A DNA stretch of 40,534 nucleotides from Phoronis australis (GCA_002633005.1 NMRA01001202.1:1-40534), one strand, 5' to 3'. Counted from the stretch's first letter, positions 1 to 11,289 are shown. Notes: generated by a model from the letters alone, not told the origin. A program made the numbers and translations.

Positions 1-398
1 ACATGGGCAATTAAACAAAGGCCATGTTCGAAAAATAGGTTGATTGAAGGAGTATTTGTTTGACTTGGGAGGAGTTTAAGACATGAACGGCCTCCACAGG
101 CCGGGTATCCCTCTATGTGCAAAAGATACTTATATTATAGAGCAATGACTTTGACAGTTTAATCAGTGAGAGGCATTTAACAGAAAAGGCTTCTGGCATA
201 TGGAGTTCCTATAGGAAGGCCACATGCAGTCTCTAACTCGGGGCCATACTGAGACGTACTGTCTACACTTACTAATCAATTACTTCACACTATAGTTTCA
301 GGCCAGCAAACTGACTGCATGGCTATATGTAATTTGCAAAAACTATTCATGACCAGTGACCGTGCTCTCACCTCAGTGACCACTGTCTCTAAGAGACG

Positions 399-923
399 GT
401 GTAGCTCCTATAGGAACTTCATACACCGGAAGTTTTTCAGCGAGTTATGCCTGATACTGAGTCCCGTTGTTAAGTACCTTTTGCACATAGAGGGACATCT
501 TAAGAGGCCATGGATGTAAATTCAATTCCTTCCAACTCAAAGAAATTAACTCCTGTTATCAAACTTTTTCTTTGAGCAGTCCCTCGTTCAGTTTCCAAAA
601 TTGGTAACTCGCCATTTTCATTCTGCGCACGTCAGGGGATTGACGTCTACCACCTACCGCGCACAGTGTTAAAAATGACGAGTTGCCAATTTTGGGAACT
701 AACGAGGGACTGCTCAAAGAAAAACCCCTTCCTGCAAAATGTACCTCGGTTATAACCATAGTTAATCATGGTCAATCATGGTAACATTTCGCAGGGGAAG
801 TTTGAGTTGGAAGGAATTAAATACATCGACGGCCTCCTAAACTAGGTGTCCTTTGCGCAAAAGGTATTTATAACAACGTGACTTAGATGCTTCCGACGTA
901 TGAAGCGTCTATAGGAGCTCCAC
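399..923. repeat. Large foldback element, copy A
   Basis: Nested inverted repeats share one centre near 650. The outer arms begin ggtgtagctcctatagg (399) and end cctataggagctccacc (923). The middle arms are at about 520-541 and 801-822. The inner arms, at 565-618 and 671-724, are about 50 bp with few mismatches. A diverged direct copy of one arm lies at about 88-230, so the family has also spread by partial duplication. There is no coding capacity. It resembles a foldback-type or MITE-like element. Terminal target-site duplications are not clear. Confidence 0.75.
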
Positions 924-975
924 CATCTCTACTGCAGAGAGGTAGTAGAGATGGTGCTCATACTCTATGCTGTCC

Positions 976-1396
976 GTGAACTTGGAATCCTGCTTAATCT
1001 CAAGATTGAGCGGAAGTGAGTTTTGCGTGAACTTGGAATTGAATATTCTTTAAGACAAAAAGGTGAAATTCTTGTTAGTGAAAAGAATTTTTGTATTAAT
1101 TGACCTCGCGATCAACCAGTTTCTCCTCCACCGTAACTTGTGTCTCTGAACCAGAGGAATATGTGAATGGTTAAATCGATTGGGTTTGGTGAAACTGATT
1201 GCCCGTAGTTCAAAAGATTGGTTAAAATTGACAATATTTTATTCAAATGTAACTTGATTAAGTGCAGTGCAAATTAAACATTTATGAACATGAACATGAT
1301 TATTTGAGTGAACTTGTCAAGTTGTCTCACGTATTCCAAGTTCACGCAACACTCAATTCTGCTTAATCTTGAGATTAAGCAGGATTCCAAGTTCAC
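976..1396. mobile_element. GTGAACTTGGAATCC TIR element, copy A
   Basis: A 421 bp non-coding element bounded by perfect terminal inverted repeats. The left end reads gtgaacttggaatcctgctt at 976 and its reverse complement closes at 1,396. The motif cgtgaacttggaatt recurs just inside the left end (about 1,026-1,040) and inverted inside the right end (about 1,332-1,346). The interior is AT-rich. Related copies are at 26,407-26,828 and 40,289 to the window end, with fragments at 16,603, 35,493 and 40,165. It looks like a non-autonomous DNA transposon whose superfamily I cannot assign. Confidence 0.7.
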
Positions 1397-1812
1397 GTAG
1401 AGCAATCTCTTGAGTCAGCTAAACTCTAAGGGTACGCAGGGTTACGTGTTTTACTGAGACAGCTAGCATATTGGAAGTTACGAGAAGTCTTGACACCGCA
1501 AGATAGAAATACAAAGCCATATTTCATCTGCTAACTAAAACCTACGTATGTGAGTATTATGTGAGAAAAAATCCAGCTCCAGTCCAGGACTCAGTGACTT
1601 GTCACCAGGCTAGACACGGACCATTCATAACCAGAAACAAACAAACAACTACGTACTTAGGCGTGCACAAACACTCAATCCTACATTCGTATTCCACACA
1701 ACGACATAAAGAGGATTGGCACATACCAACTCAATAAAATTCACAGATACAGATTACGGTTTTGACCGTTCACCGGTTCACGCATCGTTTGTTGCCATTG
1801 ACTTTCCTTTCT

Positions 1813-1886
1813 CTAGTTCTCTGTATGTCCGCTAGGAGGTAGAGATCACGTGCTCTATATCTCCTAGCGGACACGTAGGGAACTAG
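1813..1886. repeat. Inverted repeat with atcacgtg loop (copy A)
   Basis: Left arm 1,813-1,844 (starting ctagttctctgtatgtccgc) and right arm 1,853-1,886 (ending gcggacacgtagggaactag) are inverted with a few mismatches around a short atcacgtg spacer. Copy B has the same structure at 27,449-27,522. Confidence 0.65.
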
Positions 1887-1990
1887 ATAGGGGTCAACTC
1901 TTCTTTTTTTATCTCATTGATTGGATCTTCTGTTACTAGTGTGTTAGGAACTTACTTGACTACTTTTTCACCATCCGGGAATCAAGCTAT

Positions 1991-2875
1991 GGTGTCATAT
2001 ACGGCACCCAGCGTATTTCTGTTTTTCCTTATAAATACTCACATATGTGGGTCGAATATATGAAATGACTATTATTTTTCTATCTTGCATTGTTAATACT
2101 TCTCCCAACTTCCAACATGCAGTCGTAATATCAACAAATTTTTCGAACTCGATGAACTTGCGGAGACGCCATGTTTGAATGTGGTTGTATTATTGCGCCA
2201 CCTGTGGATGACAACTACGTCGTGTACATGTAAAGGAAATTTCAATCACAGTATTTTTTTCGTGGCAATGTTATCCGCCGGCACTGCACACTTTTGCAGA
2301 GGTAATTCAAATTAAGAAGAATGAGCTGTTGTGGATAGTAATGATCCTTATATACCACCACTAGCTTATTTAAAGTACGTGGTCGTCTGGTAAAAAAATG
2401 TACGTCAGAACAACGCCTTCTCCAAGGCCCCGGCGTAAAGCGCGTGGTCGTTTGGAGGAAAAATGTTCACCCGACCACACGCGATACGAGACTTGAGCAA
2501 AATCGCATCGGGCCGGGGTCGGTACCGAAAAAAAATTAAAGCCTCTGCTATGCTCTCTGAGTCAATTAAAGTACGTGGTCGTCTGGTAAAAAATGTACGT
2601 CGGAACCACGCCTTCTCCAAGGCCCGTAAAGCGCGTGGTCGTTTGGAGGAAAAATGTTCCCCGACCACTGACACGCGATATGAAACTCTTGAGCAAAATC
2701 GCATCGGGTCGGTACCGAAAAAAATTAAAGCCTCTGCTATGCTCTCTGAGTCAATGATTAACTTGAAGTACGTGGTCGTCTGGTAAAAAAATGTACGTCG
2801 GAACCACGCCTTCCGTCCAGCAAGGCCCTCAAAACGCGTGGTCGCCTGGAGGAAAAAAGGTTCACCCGACCACAC
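1991..2875. mobile_element. Left end of the same TIR transposon, second assembled copy
   Basis: Repeats the flank (1,890-1,990) and first about 880 bases of the element at 4,479, then stops at the single n at 2,876. The flank here lacks a 19-base piece (atcgtaaaccacgtgactt) that is present at 4,370 and in copy B. It may be the other allele or an unmerged contig of the same insertion, rather than a second insertion. Confidence 0.7.
2371..2875 (+). repeat. GTGGTCG hairpin tandem array, 2.5 units
   Basis: The unit is about 195 bases. Each contains two hairpin-like modules: cgtggtcgtctggtaaaaaa...cggaaccacgcc and cgtggtcgtttggaggaaaa...cgaccacacgcg. They are followed by a gcaaaatcgcatcgggtcgg spacer and a gcctctgctatgctctctga segment. 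Long open frames on both strands here (about 107 and 156 codons) arise from the repeat and are not genes. Confidence 0.8.
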
Positions 2876-2876
2876 N
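2876..2876. other. Single-n contig join
   Basis: It follows a truncated GTGGTCG unit. The sequence to its right is unrelated, so the array length here is unknown. Confidence 0.85.
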
Positions 2877-4363
2877 GAACATTCTGAAACATGAGTGCAT
2901 CATTTGTTAGCAGGAAAGTACATTATGGGCCACATTTCAAGAAAGAGAAAGAAGTATAGCTTTCAAAAACAGGTACGTGTTTTTTAAAAATACATCTTAG
3001 TGTTTTCCATGTGTGTTTCAGTATTATCACCAGTTGTTTTTTAACTTGTTCTGCCCCTTGGCTGCCTAGGCCTTAGACAATACTGCTGACCCAGTAGAGA
3101 CGATGATCATACCATACGTACTTCATATGCCGGATACTTTTCGGCAAATTATGTTCCTATCAATTTAGAAGTACCGCGTAGAGAGATGCCTCTGAGGAGG
3201 TAGTTAATGTTTTCATTTGTTCCCAGTTTAAACAAATACTCCTGCAATCGAACACTCCATTCAGTTGCCACATCGACACTGCTTGCGCTAAGGGATAATC
3301 CTATGGCGTTATAGTGATTTTAAAGCACTTTAAGTCAAAAAAATTTGAGAAGGTTAAATGGAGTAGATGGTTGCAAACAACATGCCCAAGTGGCCGTCAT
3401 CCCCTGCCGAAGTCTCAATTTTTTGTAAACATTAATTACTTAGGTAGCTGCAATGATAATTAGATTAAAGTGCCTAAGTGGCCATCGTCGCCGTTGAAAT
3501 TTGAGGACGATTGAAGCCACTGTCCAACGTCGATTACCTTAAGTGTAAATCGATTGACTATGGTTTGAGCATCTGATTTTAAAAAATTGAATTTCAATCA
3601 CTGCACTGGTATATCAGCTGATTTATTTTCAGTTGCATCAACTAATCTAATTATTAGGCGATCAACATTTTAGGCGACAGATAAGACGGCATGTAAATTT
3701 GTTAGGCTGGTGGTGGATCAGTTCCTGATAAGTCCGTCTGAAAAAAGTTGCATGCCAACTCACTCATAGTTGAATGATAAATTAGTGTTAACAGTTCGGG
3801 TTTTTTTCAGTTGGACTTGTATCGCAAGCAACAGCTCAGTCCAGAGNAACACCTGGAATATTGGGGGAAGAAAGCTATCTCTGCCCCCAACCTTTCAATT
3901 GGTTGAGGGGCACCCCCCACTCCTCAGTATCTCTTCTTCAGCAGATCCATTTGATGTTTATTACATTCCTGACCCCCCTGGACAAAATCCTACAGGTTCG
4001 GTACCTGCACATTCTCCAATAACCTATTTCCATCTGCTCAGCTCTTATTACTGAGTCTCCCTCTTGCTTATGATTTATTTCTCGTAATTTACATTACCCT
4101 TGCTGCCCAAATTTTTTCTTGGATTACTCTATATTTTGCCTATGTGTATTTTTCCATTATAGTGCTCGTGTTTTTTGTTTTCAATATTTTAAACAAAGAC
4201 ACTTCACTGACAATTTTGAATTTGACAAACTAAGATCGGCAATAGTGAATGCCTTCCGTACTTCGTCGGCCCACACACACCCGCTAGGTGTCGCCACGGT
4301 CCATGACACAATAATGGCGGCGGCCTTGGTGAATAGTCTTGTTAGCGTCTTTGCCCGTCTTTG
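2877..4363. other. Unassigned sequence between contig joins
   Basis: Bounded by single n at 2,876 and containing another at 3,847. It has no match elsewhere in the window. A plus-strand open stretch at 4,197-4,364 translates to a plausible but unrecognised helix-like peptide ending in FARL, with an embedded aataatggcggcggcc. A CT-rich open stretch at 3,848-4,054 reads through the join and is unreliable. Confidence 0.35.
3847..3847. other. Single-n contig join
   Basis: Joins two unrelated stretches. No duplication is visible across it. Confidence 0.85.
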
Positions 4364-4860
4364 ATAGGGGTCATCGTAAACCACGTGACTTCAACTCTTC
4401 TTTTTTATCTCATTGATTGGATCTTCTCTTACTAGTGTGTTAGGAACTTACTTTTTCAGCATCCGGGAATCAAGCTATGGTGTCATATACGGCACCCAGC
4501 GTATTTCTGTTTTTCCTTATAAATACTCACATATGTGGGTCGAATATATGAAATGACTATTATTTTTCTATCTTGCAGTGTTAATACTTCTAGTCCCAAC
4601 TTCCAACATGCAGTCGTAATATCAACAAATTTTTCGAACTCGATGAACTTGCGGAGACGCCATGAATGTGGTTGTATTATTGCGCTACCTGTGGATGACA
4701 ACTACGTCGTGTACATGTAAAGGAAATTTCAATCACAGTATTTTTTTTCGTGGCAATGTTATCCGCCGGCACTGCACACTTTTGCAGAGGTAATTCAAAT
4801 TAAGAAGAATGAGCTGTTGTGGATAGTAATGGTCCTTATATACCACCACTAGCTTATTTA

Positions 4861-5240
4861 AAGTACGTGGTCGTCTGGTAAAAAATGTACGTCGGAACCA
4901 CGCCTTCTCCAAGGCCCGTAAAGCGCGTGGTCGTTTGGAGGCCAAATGTTCACCCGACCACACGCGATATGAAACTCATTGAGCAAAATCGCATCGGGTC
5001 GGTACCGAAAAAAAATTAAAGCCTCTGCTATGCTCTCTGAGTCAATTAACTTGAAGTACGTGGTCGTCTGGTAAAAAAATGTACGTCGGAACCACGCCTT
5101 CCGTCCAGCAAGGCCCTCAAAGCGCGTGGTCGTTTGGAGGAAAAATGTTCACCCGACCACACGCGATATGAGACTTGAGCAAAATCGCATCGGGTCGGTA
5201 CCGAAAAAAAATTAAAGCCTCTACTATGCTCTATGAGTCA
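4861..5240 (+). repeat. GTGGTCG hairpin tandem array, 2 units
   Basis: Same unit as at 2,371. Units begin at about 4,861 and 5,055 and end after gcctctactatgctctatga. It is the left subterminal array of the 4.8 kb transposon. Confidence 0.8.
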
Positions 5241-8200
5241 ATATTATATGTAAATTGCGACTCGATTGCCAGTTTGTGTAACCATAGATTATAGACAACA
5301 GATTCGCAACTCCGGCATATGCTTACATGCTGAGCTGAACTCTCCTGACCTTTCTGCTGCAGTTTCCGGTTAGTGTATTTTGACGAGAACTACTTGCCTT
5401 CTTTTTTACTGTTCAAAACAACGAAAAAAATATTAATTTCGGCATTGAAACGCTTTTCAAAATCTTTCAATAGTAGAAGTGTTGGTATTGTGAGTACTTT
5501 TGGCAATGCTACTGGTAATTAATTACAAAATTCAAACTTCGGTGCCGACTGATTATGTCGTCTGCTTGCCCAATAGCAGCATAGTTATCGGACAGTTTTT
5601 GATTTATGGTTCATATAGGCCTACTGAGAAAACTACGAAAGCATGTTTATAAATCAACATTCTCAACTTGAAGTGAGCAGTTCTTCTGGGAACTGTTGAG
5701 TGGCTCTTAAAAGGGCCGTTGGTTGCAGCTATAGCGTGAAATGGTTCTTAAAAGAACCGTTGAATAATTCAACATAATTCACACAGTATACCATGCTCAC
5801 TCAAGTACTGAAGGTCCTCTTTATTCAAGTTTTCATCTGGGAAGGTTGGATGAAAACAGGAAATGACAATATCGATGACAGTTGTAACACCTTATATAAA
5901 TGTTACCGTTCTCCAACGATATCACGAAGCCTGCCTTTTTCAGTTCTTGTTCCTGGATTCAGAAGTAGCCCTGAACCATAGGGAAAAAAGACGTACTACG
6001 AAAACAAATCAAATTTTGAAAATCATCGCCTTCGTGTGATTACGTGTCGCTGTCGCCAGACTGTTGTTCCTCCCCAACATCAATGTCGAAAATCGACGTT
6101 ACAAGTGATGGAAACTTGTGTCCTTTGTTTCTAACTTTTAACCCATTTTTTAAGAAAGGGGTGTACTGATTTTGTCTAACGTTCATAGAGCATAACTTTT
6201 GGTTTTTACAATGCATTAATTGTGTTGAATGCATTCATATTAGGTGGCTTCATTGAGTTGAACAGAAAATAAAATAAATGTAACACAAGATAAAGTTTTG
6301 AAAATAAATAGAACAGTAAAACAGGACTCCCTAAAAATCGAGCTGTTTTCAAAAACTTTGCGCCATTGGTGATCTGATTGGTTCATGCATTTACGGCGGG
6401 AAAATAATAGACCAAGTATCGTGCACGTGTGCACTGTAGCAACACTTTGTATCTTATTCTTATTTGGCCAATCTGTTGATACATTAAATTTCCTTATTTA
6501 TGCCCATCCTGATTTGACTGCAACTTGAGCTTGTTGGGTTCTACCATATATTGGGTTGGCATTGGGACCCACATGATGCTTACTCGAATGGGCTTCATTT
6601 TACCAATTATTTCAAATTGAGGTGAAGTAAATAAACAAAGTGGGTGATTATCATCACCAGAATTTCATCATTAGTATCTTTTGCCGGGTGCTCAAATTTT
6701 CTGAGACTAGGGATTGGGCAGATTTGTAAGGTAGAAGTGTTTCGCTGGATTTCCAGGTCTGTGGCGTTATTTATACCGGACCAAAATTAAAAAAACAGAC
6801 CTTTGTTTAAATCAGGAGCTGCATGATACACATTTATTAGACGTGCGCAGGCATTGCACTGATCACTTGAAACCATTTTTATGGTTTATTAATATATAGT
6901 TAAACCAAGCTGAGGAGCTTGAAACCTGATTCAAGGCAATTTTTGGCAGTGGTATTTTCTGAAAACTACAGCTCGTCGCAACTGTCTGTTACCGGTAAGA
7001 TGCCCCTGGCCCGCGGGTCCAGCACATTCATTTGCTGGAGCTCGAACACTGTAAGATTGACAGATATTTTTAACAATTATCTCCTGAGTTGGGCACGAAA
7101 GAAATAGTTACTTATGAAGCAAACTCTGGTCATAAACGGTTATAGCATTTACTGTTTACTTAATTACACGCGCCGGTAGCCAGGGGGGGAGGGTTCGGAA
7201 AAGGTCCTCCTAACTACTATACAGTTTCGGCCCAGCCGTGCATAGTGCGAGATTCCGGTGGGTGAGGTTGAGGCACAACTATTCAGTAGGTCGCGCTCAC
7301 GAAATGATGCGATCTTGACATGAATTTGATGAATGTATTGTACCTATCAATTTTCCTACTTCATATTCTTTTAAAAATGTCAGTATGTACTCATTCGTAA
7401 CACATACAGACAATTTCGCATTAGCATGAAATCCAAACAAAGCGTTTTAATAACAAGCGCGTTGTTTTTGGTATACTTACACCAGGCAGAGCCGCATCTA
7501 TGAACCGATGCATCGTTTTACTTTTTGAATTTAAAAGAACAAAAATTACACCTGAGCCAGAGCGGATCCACGAGTTTTAGTTAGGGGGGCCAGGGAAGAG
7601 TATTAGTCAGGATTTTGCCAGTCAGACATTCGCACCCTTGAACTGCGAAATGGAATGAGGAAGAGTTTATGGGGGGCATGATCTCTTGGTCCCTTCTGGC
7701 ACTAAATCCGTCACCGAGTCCGAGACAGGTAATAGATTCGTGGCACTATGCCCTTTGGGACCTATTTGTTTTAGTTCCTTCCCGACCTGGTGCTGGATGC
7801 AGGTCTTCCCCCTACAACATGTTGCGCTTTAGGCCTACCGCTCGGATGATGGCAGAGGACCTCGCCACGCAGGGCTGGTAGTCGGTAGAGGCCACCTAAT
7901 ACGGCAGGTGTTTATCTCGCGGACCACGCGGCAAGCTTGCCGCACTTGCCAGCTAGTGCGAATTTAGACTTACTATACCTACTATACACACCACACTTTC
8001 TACGTAAATGGGCGATAATCGGTATATTCTTTACCTAACTGAGCATTTCATATTTTAAATTGGTTATTACATATTTCGTTTTACAACATTGCCACATGAA
8101 CAACACCAACTTTTCCATAATAGGCAAAACACAAATTTCAATTACATATTGAAATGCTTGTGTTCTGTGTGCACCGACAAGAGATGCATTTTATAACAAG

Positions 8201-8456
8201 TACTGAAACACACAATTCTTCGTTAGATTTTTAATTTTATAAGTAACAACAATCACACCATGATTATTCTTATTCAACATGATAAACGGTGGCAATTGCA
8301 TTTCAAATGAATGACTATACAAGCAGCCTAGCGTTTTCTAGGACTCGTTTTATAAGACCATCGTAGCGGAAGTGGTCTGGTTTTCATCCACAGGTAGATA
8401 CTTGCAAAACTGACCGTTTACTACACTTCAAAATGACACCTATACCTTATTAAAAC
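5241..8456. other. Interior of the 4.8 kb transposon, no recognised gene
   Basis: About 3.2 kb with stop codons in all frames at short intervals. The best candidates are a minus-strand stretch ending near 6,040 with an acidic C-terminus (IFDVGEE-like then SGDSDT) and a plus-strand exon-like piece near 6,947-6,995 between ggcag and gtaaga. Neither matches a family I know. Bases 7,560-7,960 are distinctly more GC-rich than the surroundings and contain gagcggatccacgag, a possible nested element end. A CCAAT pair and gcgggaaa near 6,370-6,402 resemble promoter motifs by chance or descent. Confidence 0.4.
5682..5758 (-). other. Three consecutive hairpins, two resembling histone 3' stem-loops
   Basis: Hairpin 5,682-5,699 (cagttcttctgggaactg) is followed by 5,702-5,717 and 5,743-5,758. 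Read on the minus strand, the last two are caacggcccttttaagagcc and caacggttcttttaagaacc. Each has a six-base stem and TTTA loop preceded by CAAC, close to the metazoan replication-dependent histone stem-loop. No histone reading frame lies upstream on that strand, so it is a look-alike or relic. It lies inside the 4.8 kb transposon. Confidence 0.4.
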
Positions 8457-8492
8457 AGCCACCCCTCAAAATATTCCAACGTAGGGGTGGCT
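8457..8492. repeat. Short hairpin
   Basis: Arms agccacccct (8,457-8,466) and aggggtggct (8,483-8,492) enclose 16 bases. It lies just inside the right subterminal array of the 4.8 kb transposon. Confidence 0.6.
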
Positions 8493-8559
8493 ATCGTATA
8501 CTCCTTGAATTTGAACGGTTTCAATTTGCTTTTAAATGACCAGTTTCTTTTAAAGGGGC

Positions 8560-8890
8560 CGTGGTCCCGACGGATATTTTTTTTTACCATACGACCACGC
8601 ACTTTAAACGATTTAGAGAGGGTTGTCGGGGCAGTCAATTTTAGTCCCTACACGTACCTGACACAATTTTTCTCGAGTCTCAGATCGCTTGTGGTCGGGC
8701 GGTCATTTTTTCTCCTAACGACGGCGTGGTCCCGACGGATATTTTTTTACCATACGACCACTCGCTTTAAACGACTTCGACAGTGCTTGCCTTGTGGGCG
8801 GGAGACAATTTTTCGTCTTTACGACCACCACTTCCATCAGCAGCGTGGCCCGCGGAAATAATTCATACACGACGACCACGTTCAACTTCG
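8560..8890 (-). repeat. GTGGTCG array, inverted
   Basis: On the minus strand this carries the same modules in diverged form: ggcgtggtcccgacggatat, tttttttaccatacgaccac, cttgtggtcgggcggtc. Five or six GTGGTC/GACCAC motifs occur in about 330 bases. It mirrors the left arrays and supports the boundaries of the transposon. Confidence 0.7.
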
Positions 8891-9565
8891 TGGTCCAAGC
8901 GGATAAAATTTATCCATGCGACCATAGGTTTTAATTGGAGTTAAATTAATCCTATGTAGCGTGTGGCTGGTGGGACCACTAAATCATCTTATTCAGCGAA
9001 CTGGGTAATACTGCAGCCTACACGGTGGGTTTAGTATAAGTCTGAGTAAACTATCTCGTAGTCATTTGGTGGTTATTTACACGACGTGCGTTCTCTTATT
9101 TTCAAAAGATGGCGTCAGTACGGGAGGGAATTTAGACGAGTACGGGAAATTCGTTCGTATTTGTGCAAGACTGGCTGTTTTAAAGCAAAAATAGCATCGC
9201 AAGGGGAGTATAGAATTTGCCTAGAAAGCATTGGTACCCAAGATAGTAACTTTATTTACCCAAAAAGGTGTAATTTATGGGAAAAACAGAAGTACGTTGG
9301 GTGCCATATTTGACACCAAGCTTGGTCCCTGAACAGATAAGGCTGCAGCCGCGGCCAAATTGCTAGAAGTAGGCCAGGCTTGGGGGCAGTTTTGAGACAG
9401 GTGTTGCACGTAGGCCCAGTGAATCCGGTTTATTTGTACTTGTGAACATGTTATTGTTGGGAATAAGACGAGCCGGTAGATGCATTCTTCAAGATGGTGG
9501 CCCCCTGTCATTTACATTGACATTGCAGCGCCAGCTGTGCATTGCCGATTAGCGAATAAGAAGTC

Positions 9566-9898
9566 CAGTGGCGGATTTAAGGGGGGGGTAAGGGGCCATG
9601 GTCCTCTCTAAAATTATCCCAGATTCAATATGACAATATGGCAGTTGGGGGATGTGCAAATTGCTGACTAACACATGCGCACACCAGGGGGGCTTGGGGG
9701 GGGGGCGGGGCGAATACACAATGTCAATGCATAGGCCCTAATTGAACAAACCCATTTTTTTTAATGTCCTCAAACTCAAAAATTCGAGACCCCTACATCC
9801 CTACATTTTTGGCTGGGCTATCGCATGAGGCGAAATTCTGGTTATTCCTAGCTGCACCCTAGTAGCCCCCCCCATTCAAAATCCTGGATCCGCTCCTG
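9566..9898. mobile_element. CAGTGGCGGATT / GGATCCGCTCCTG element, hAT-like ends
   Basis: The left end is cagtggcggatttaaggggg and the right end is ccattcaaaatcctggatcc followed by gctcctg. The length is 333 bases, with no coding content. G-rich then C-rich termini of this form are typical of non-autonomous hAT elements in many invertebrates. The aagtc motif lies on both sides, but a full 8-base target duplication is not visible, and the two termini are not perfect inverses. In copy B the left end starts at 27,891 and is cut by the gap. Confidence 0.55.
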
Positions 9899-9936
9899 AA
9901 GTCGGTTGCAATTTCCCCAGGTAGTCCTCAAACAAA

Positions 9937-9937
9937 N
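9937..9937. other. Single-n contig join with 130-base duplicated flank
   Basis: Bases 9,807-9,936 repeat almost exactly as 9,938-10,067, meeting at the n. Confidence 0.9.
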
Positions 9938-10486
9938 TTTTGGCTGGGCTATCGCATGAGGCGAAATTCTGCTTATTCCTAGCTGCACCCTAGTAGCCCC
10001 CCCCCATTCAAAATCCTGGATCCGCTCCTGAAGTCGGTTGCAATTTCCCCAGGTAGTCCTCAAACAAAGACAAGCCCGTCGCCAAAAAAGGAAACCACGG
10101 TTGTTGATTGACAGCACTTTTGGACCACATTCTTGGAATCTGTCACCAGATTCGCTTTAAGAGTCGGTCAGTGTGCTGCGGCCTGCATGTGCTAGTGTGG
10201 TTCAGTAGAGTGAAAAATGCCATTTTTTCCTCTCGTTGGAGTATGAGAAAGGGCTAAAAATACATGTCTGAGTAATTTTTTGTGTTCATGTGTTGGGATT
10301 TTGATGTGAAATGATCACTATGCAGTATTCTTTACATGTGGTTTTTGACCGAGTGAAGAGAAGGTGATGGGGCCATTTTGTTACTTGCTAGACAGTATGT
10401 GAGAACTGCTACATGGCCCAAGAACGAGTTTGTGGCCTATTTTTAAATTACGTTGCACATTAGCTCGCCAGAGGACGTGGGTCTAA

Positions 10487-10487
10487 N
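10487..10487. other. Single-n contig join with duplicated flank
   Basis: Sequence from about 9,690 recurs after the n. The tail gaggacgtgggtctaa before the n recurs at about 10,946-10,961. The right version lacks the cctggatccgctcctg element end found in the left version. Confidence 0.85.
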
Positions 10488-11176
10488 GGGGATCAGGGCG
10501 AATGAACAATGTCAATGGATAGGCCTTAATTGAACAAACCCAGTTTTTTTAAGGTCCACAAATTCAAAAATTCGAGACCCCTACATCCCTACATTTTTGG
10601 CGGGGCTATCGCATGAGGCGAAATTCTGGTTATTGAGAGTCAATCAGCCAGTGTGATGCGGCCTGTGCCAGTGTGGTTCAGTAGAGTGAAAAATGACATT
10701 TTTTCCTCTCGTTGGAGTACGTGAAAGGGCTAAAAATACATGTCTGAATAATTTTTTGTGCTCATCTGTTGGGATTTTGATGTGAAATGATCACTATGCA
10801 GTATTCTTTACATGTGGTTTTCGACCGAGTGAAAAGAAAGTGATGAGTCCATTTTGTTACTTGCTAGACAGTGAGAACTGTTATGTGGCCCAAGAACGAG
10901 TTTGTGGCCTATTTTTAAATTCCGTTGCACATTAGCTCGCCAGAGGACGTGGGTCTAAAAAGTTTTTGAGAAGGTGAAGACCTTTTGCATGCGGAACATT
11001 TTCTCTTGAGCAGTAGTTGCATAAAATGCTGACAAAATAAGAATTTAGGAAACTAGCGCTTTTGAGATTTCATCTTGAACATATACAAGGCCATCAAACG
11101 AAATATGATTATTGTTATTGATACCGTTGTTTTGCTATTGATGTATACCTTCTTTTTTTCCTTAATCTTACTATAG

Positions 11177-11289
11177 ACATGGTCGTGTATTCCACATAAT
11201 ATCAGATTGGTACATGAAAAGAATCCTACTTTGACACCCTCACCAGTCGAGATTGGGCAACTCGGCCAATTTGCATACCATAGAATCTG
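11177..11289 (+). pseudogene. Candidate upstream exon, copy A
   Basis: A 113-base stretch follows a strong acceptor (tttttttccttaatcttactatag) and is open in one frame: TWSCIPHNIRL, then VHEKNPTLTPSPVEIGQL, then QFAYHRIW. It ends at a weak gtacac donor. Copy B (28,682-28,794) keeps the frame with one residue changed (I to D) and a silent change. A diverged relative at 37,641-37,690 preserves IWSRDP in the same frame. It might be a 5' exon of the zinc-finger gene, but the splice phase to the next candidate exon meets a stop. I do not recognise the peptide. Confidence 0.3.

Larger units (their letters stand above)
4479..9317. mobile_element. 4.8 kb TIR transposon with mirrored subterminal arrays
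   Basis: The left end reads GGTGTCATATACGGCACCC and the right end is the reverse complement of GGTGTCAAATATGGCACCC. The similarity continues inward through tacttctgtttttcc and weakly for about 200 bases. The flanks join exactly at the uninterrupted site in copy B (near 27,645, ggaatcaagcttggtc). Caagct or aagct is repeated on both sides, giving a 5-6 base target duplication. Arrays of a GTGGTCG hairpin repeat lie about 380-430 bases inside both ends in opposite orientation (4,861-5,240 and 8,560-8,890). I recognise no transposase between 5,240 and 8,550, so it is probably non-autonomous or decayed. Superfamily unknown. Confidence 0.8.

Noticed and set aside
2405-2875. Open frames of 156 and 107 codons on opposite strands
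   Set aside because: They are produced by the GTGGTCG tandem array, whose unit length keeps frames open, and one reads to the n. No domain is visible.
4309-4364. aataatggcggcggcc as a promoter or translation start
   Set aside because: It gives only a 16-residue frame with no supporting core promoter or splice site, and lies next to a doubtful join.
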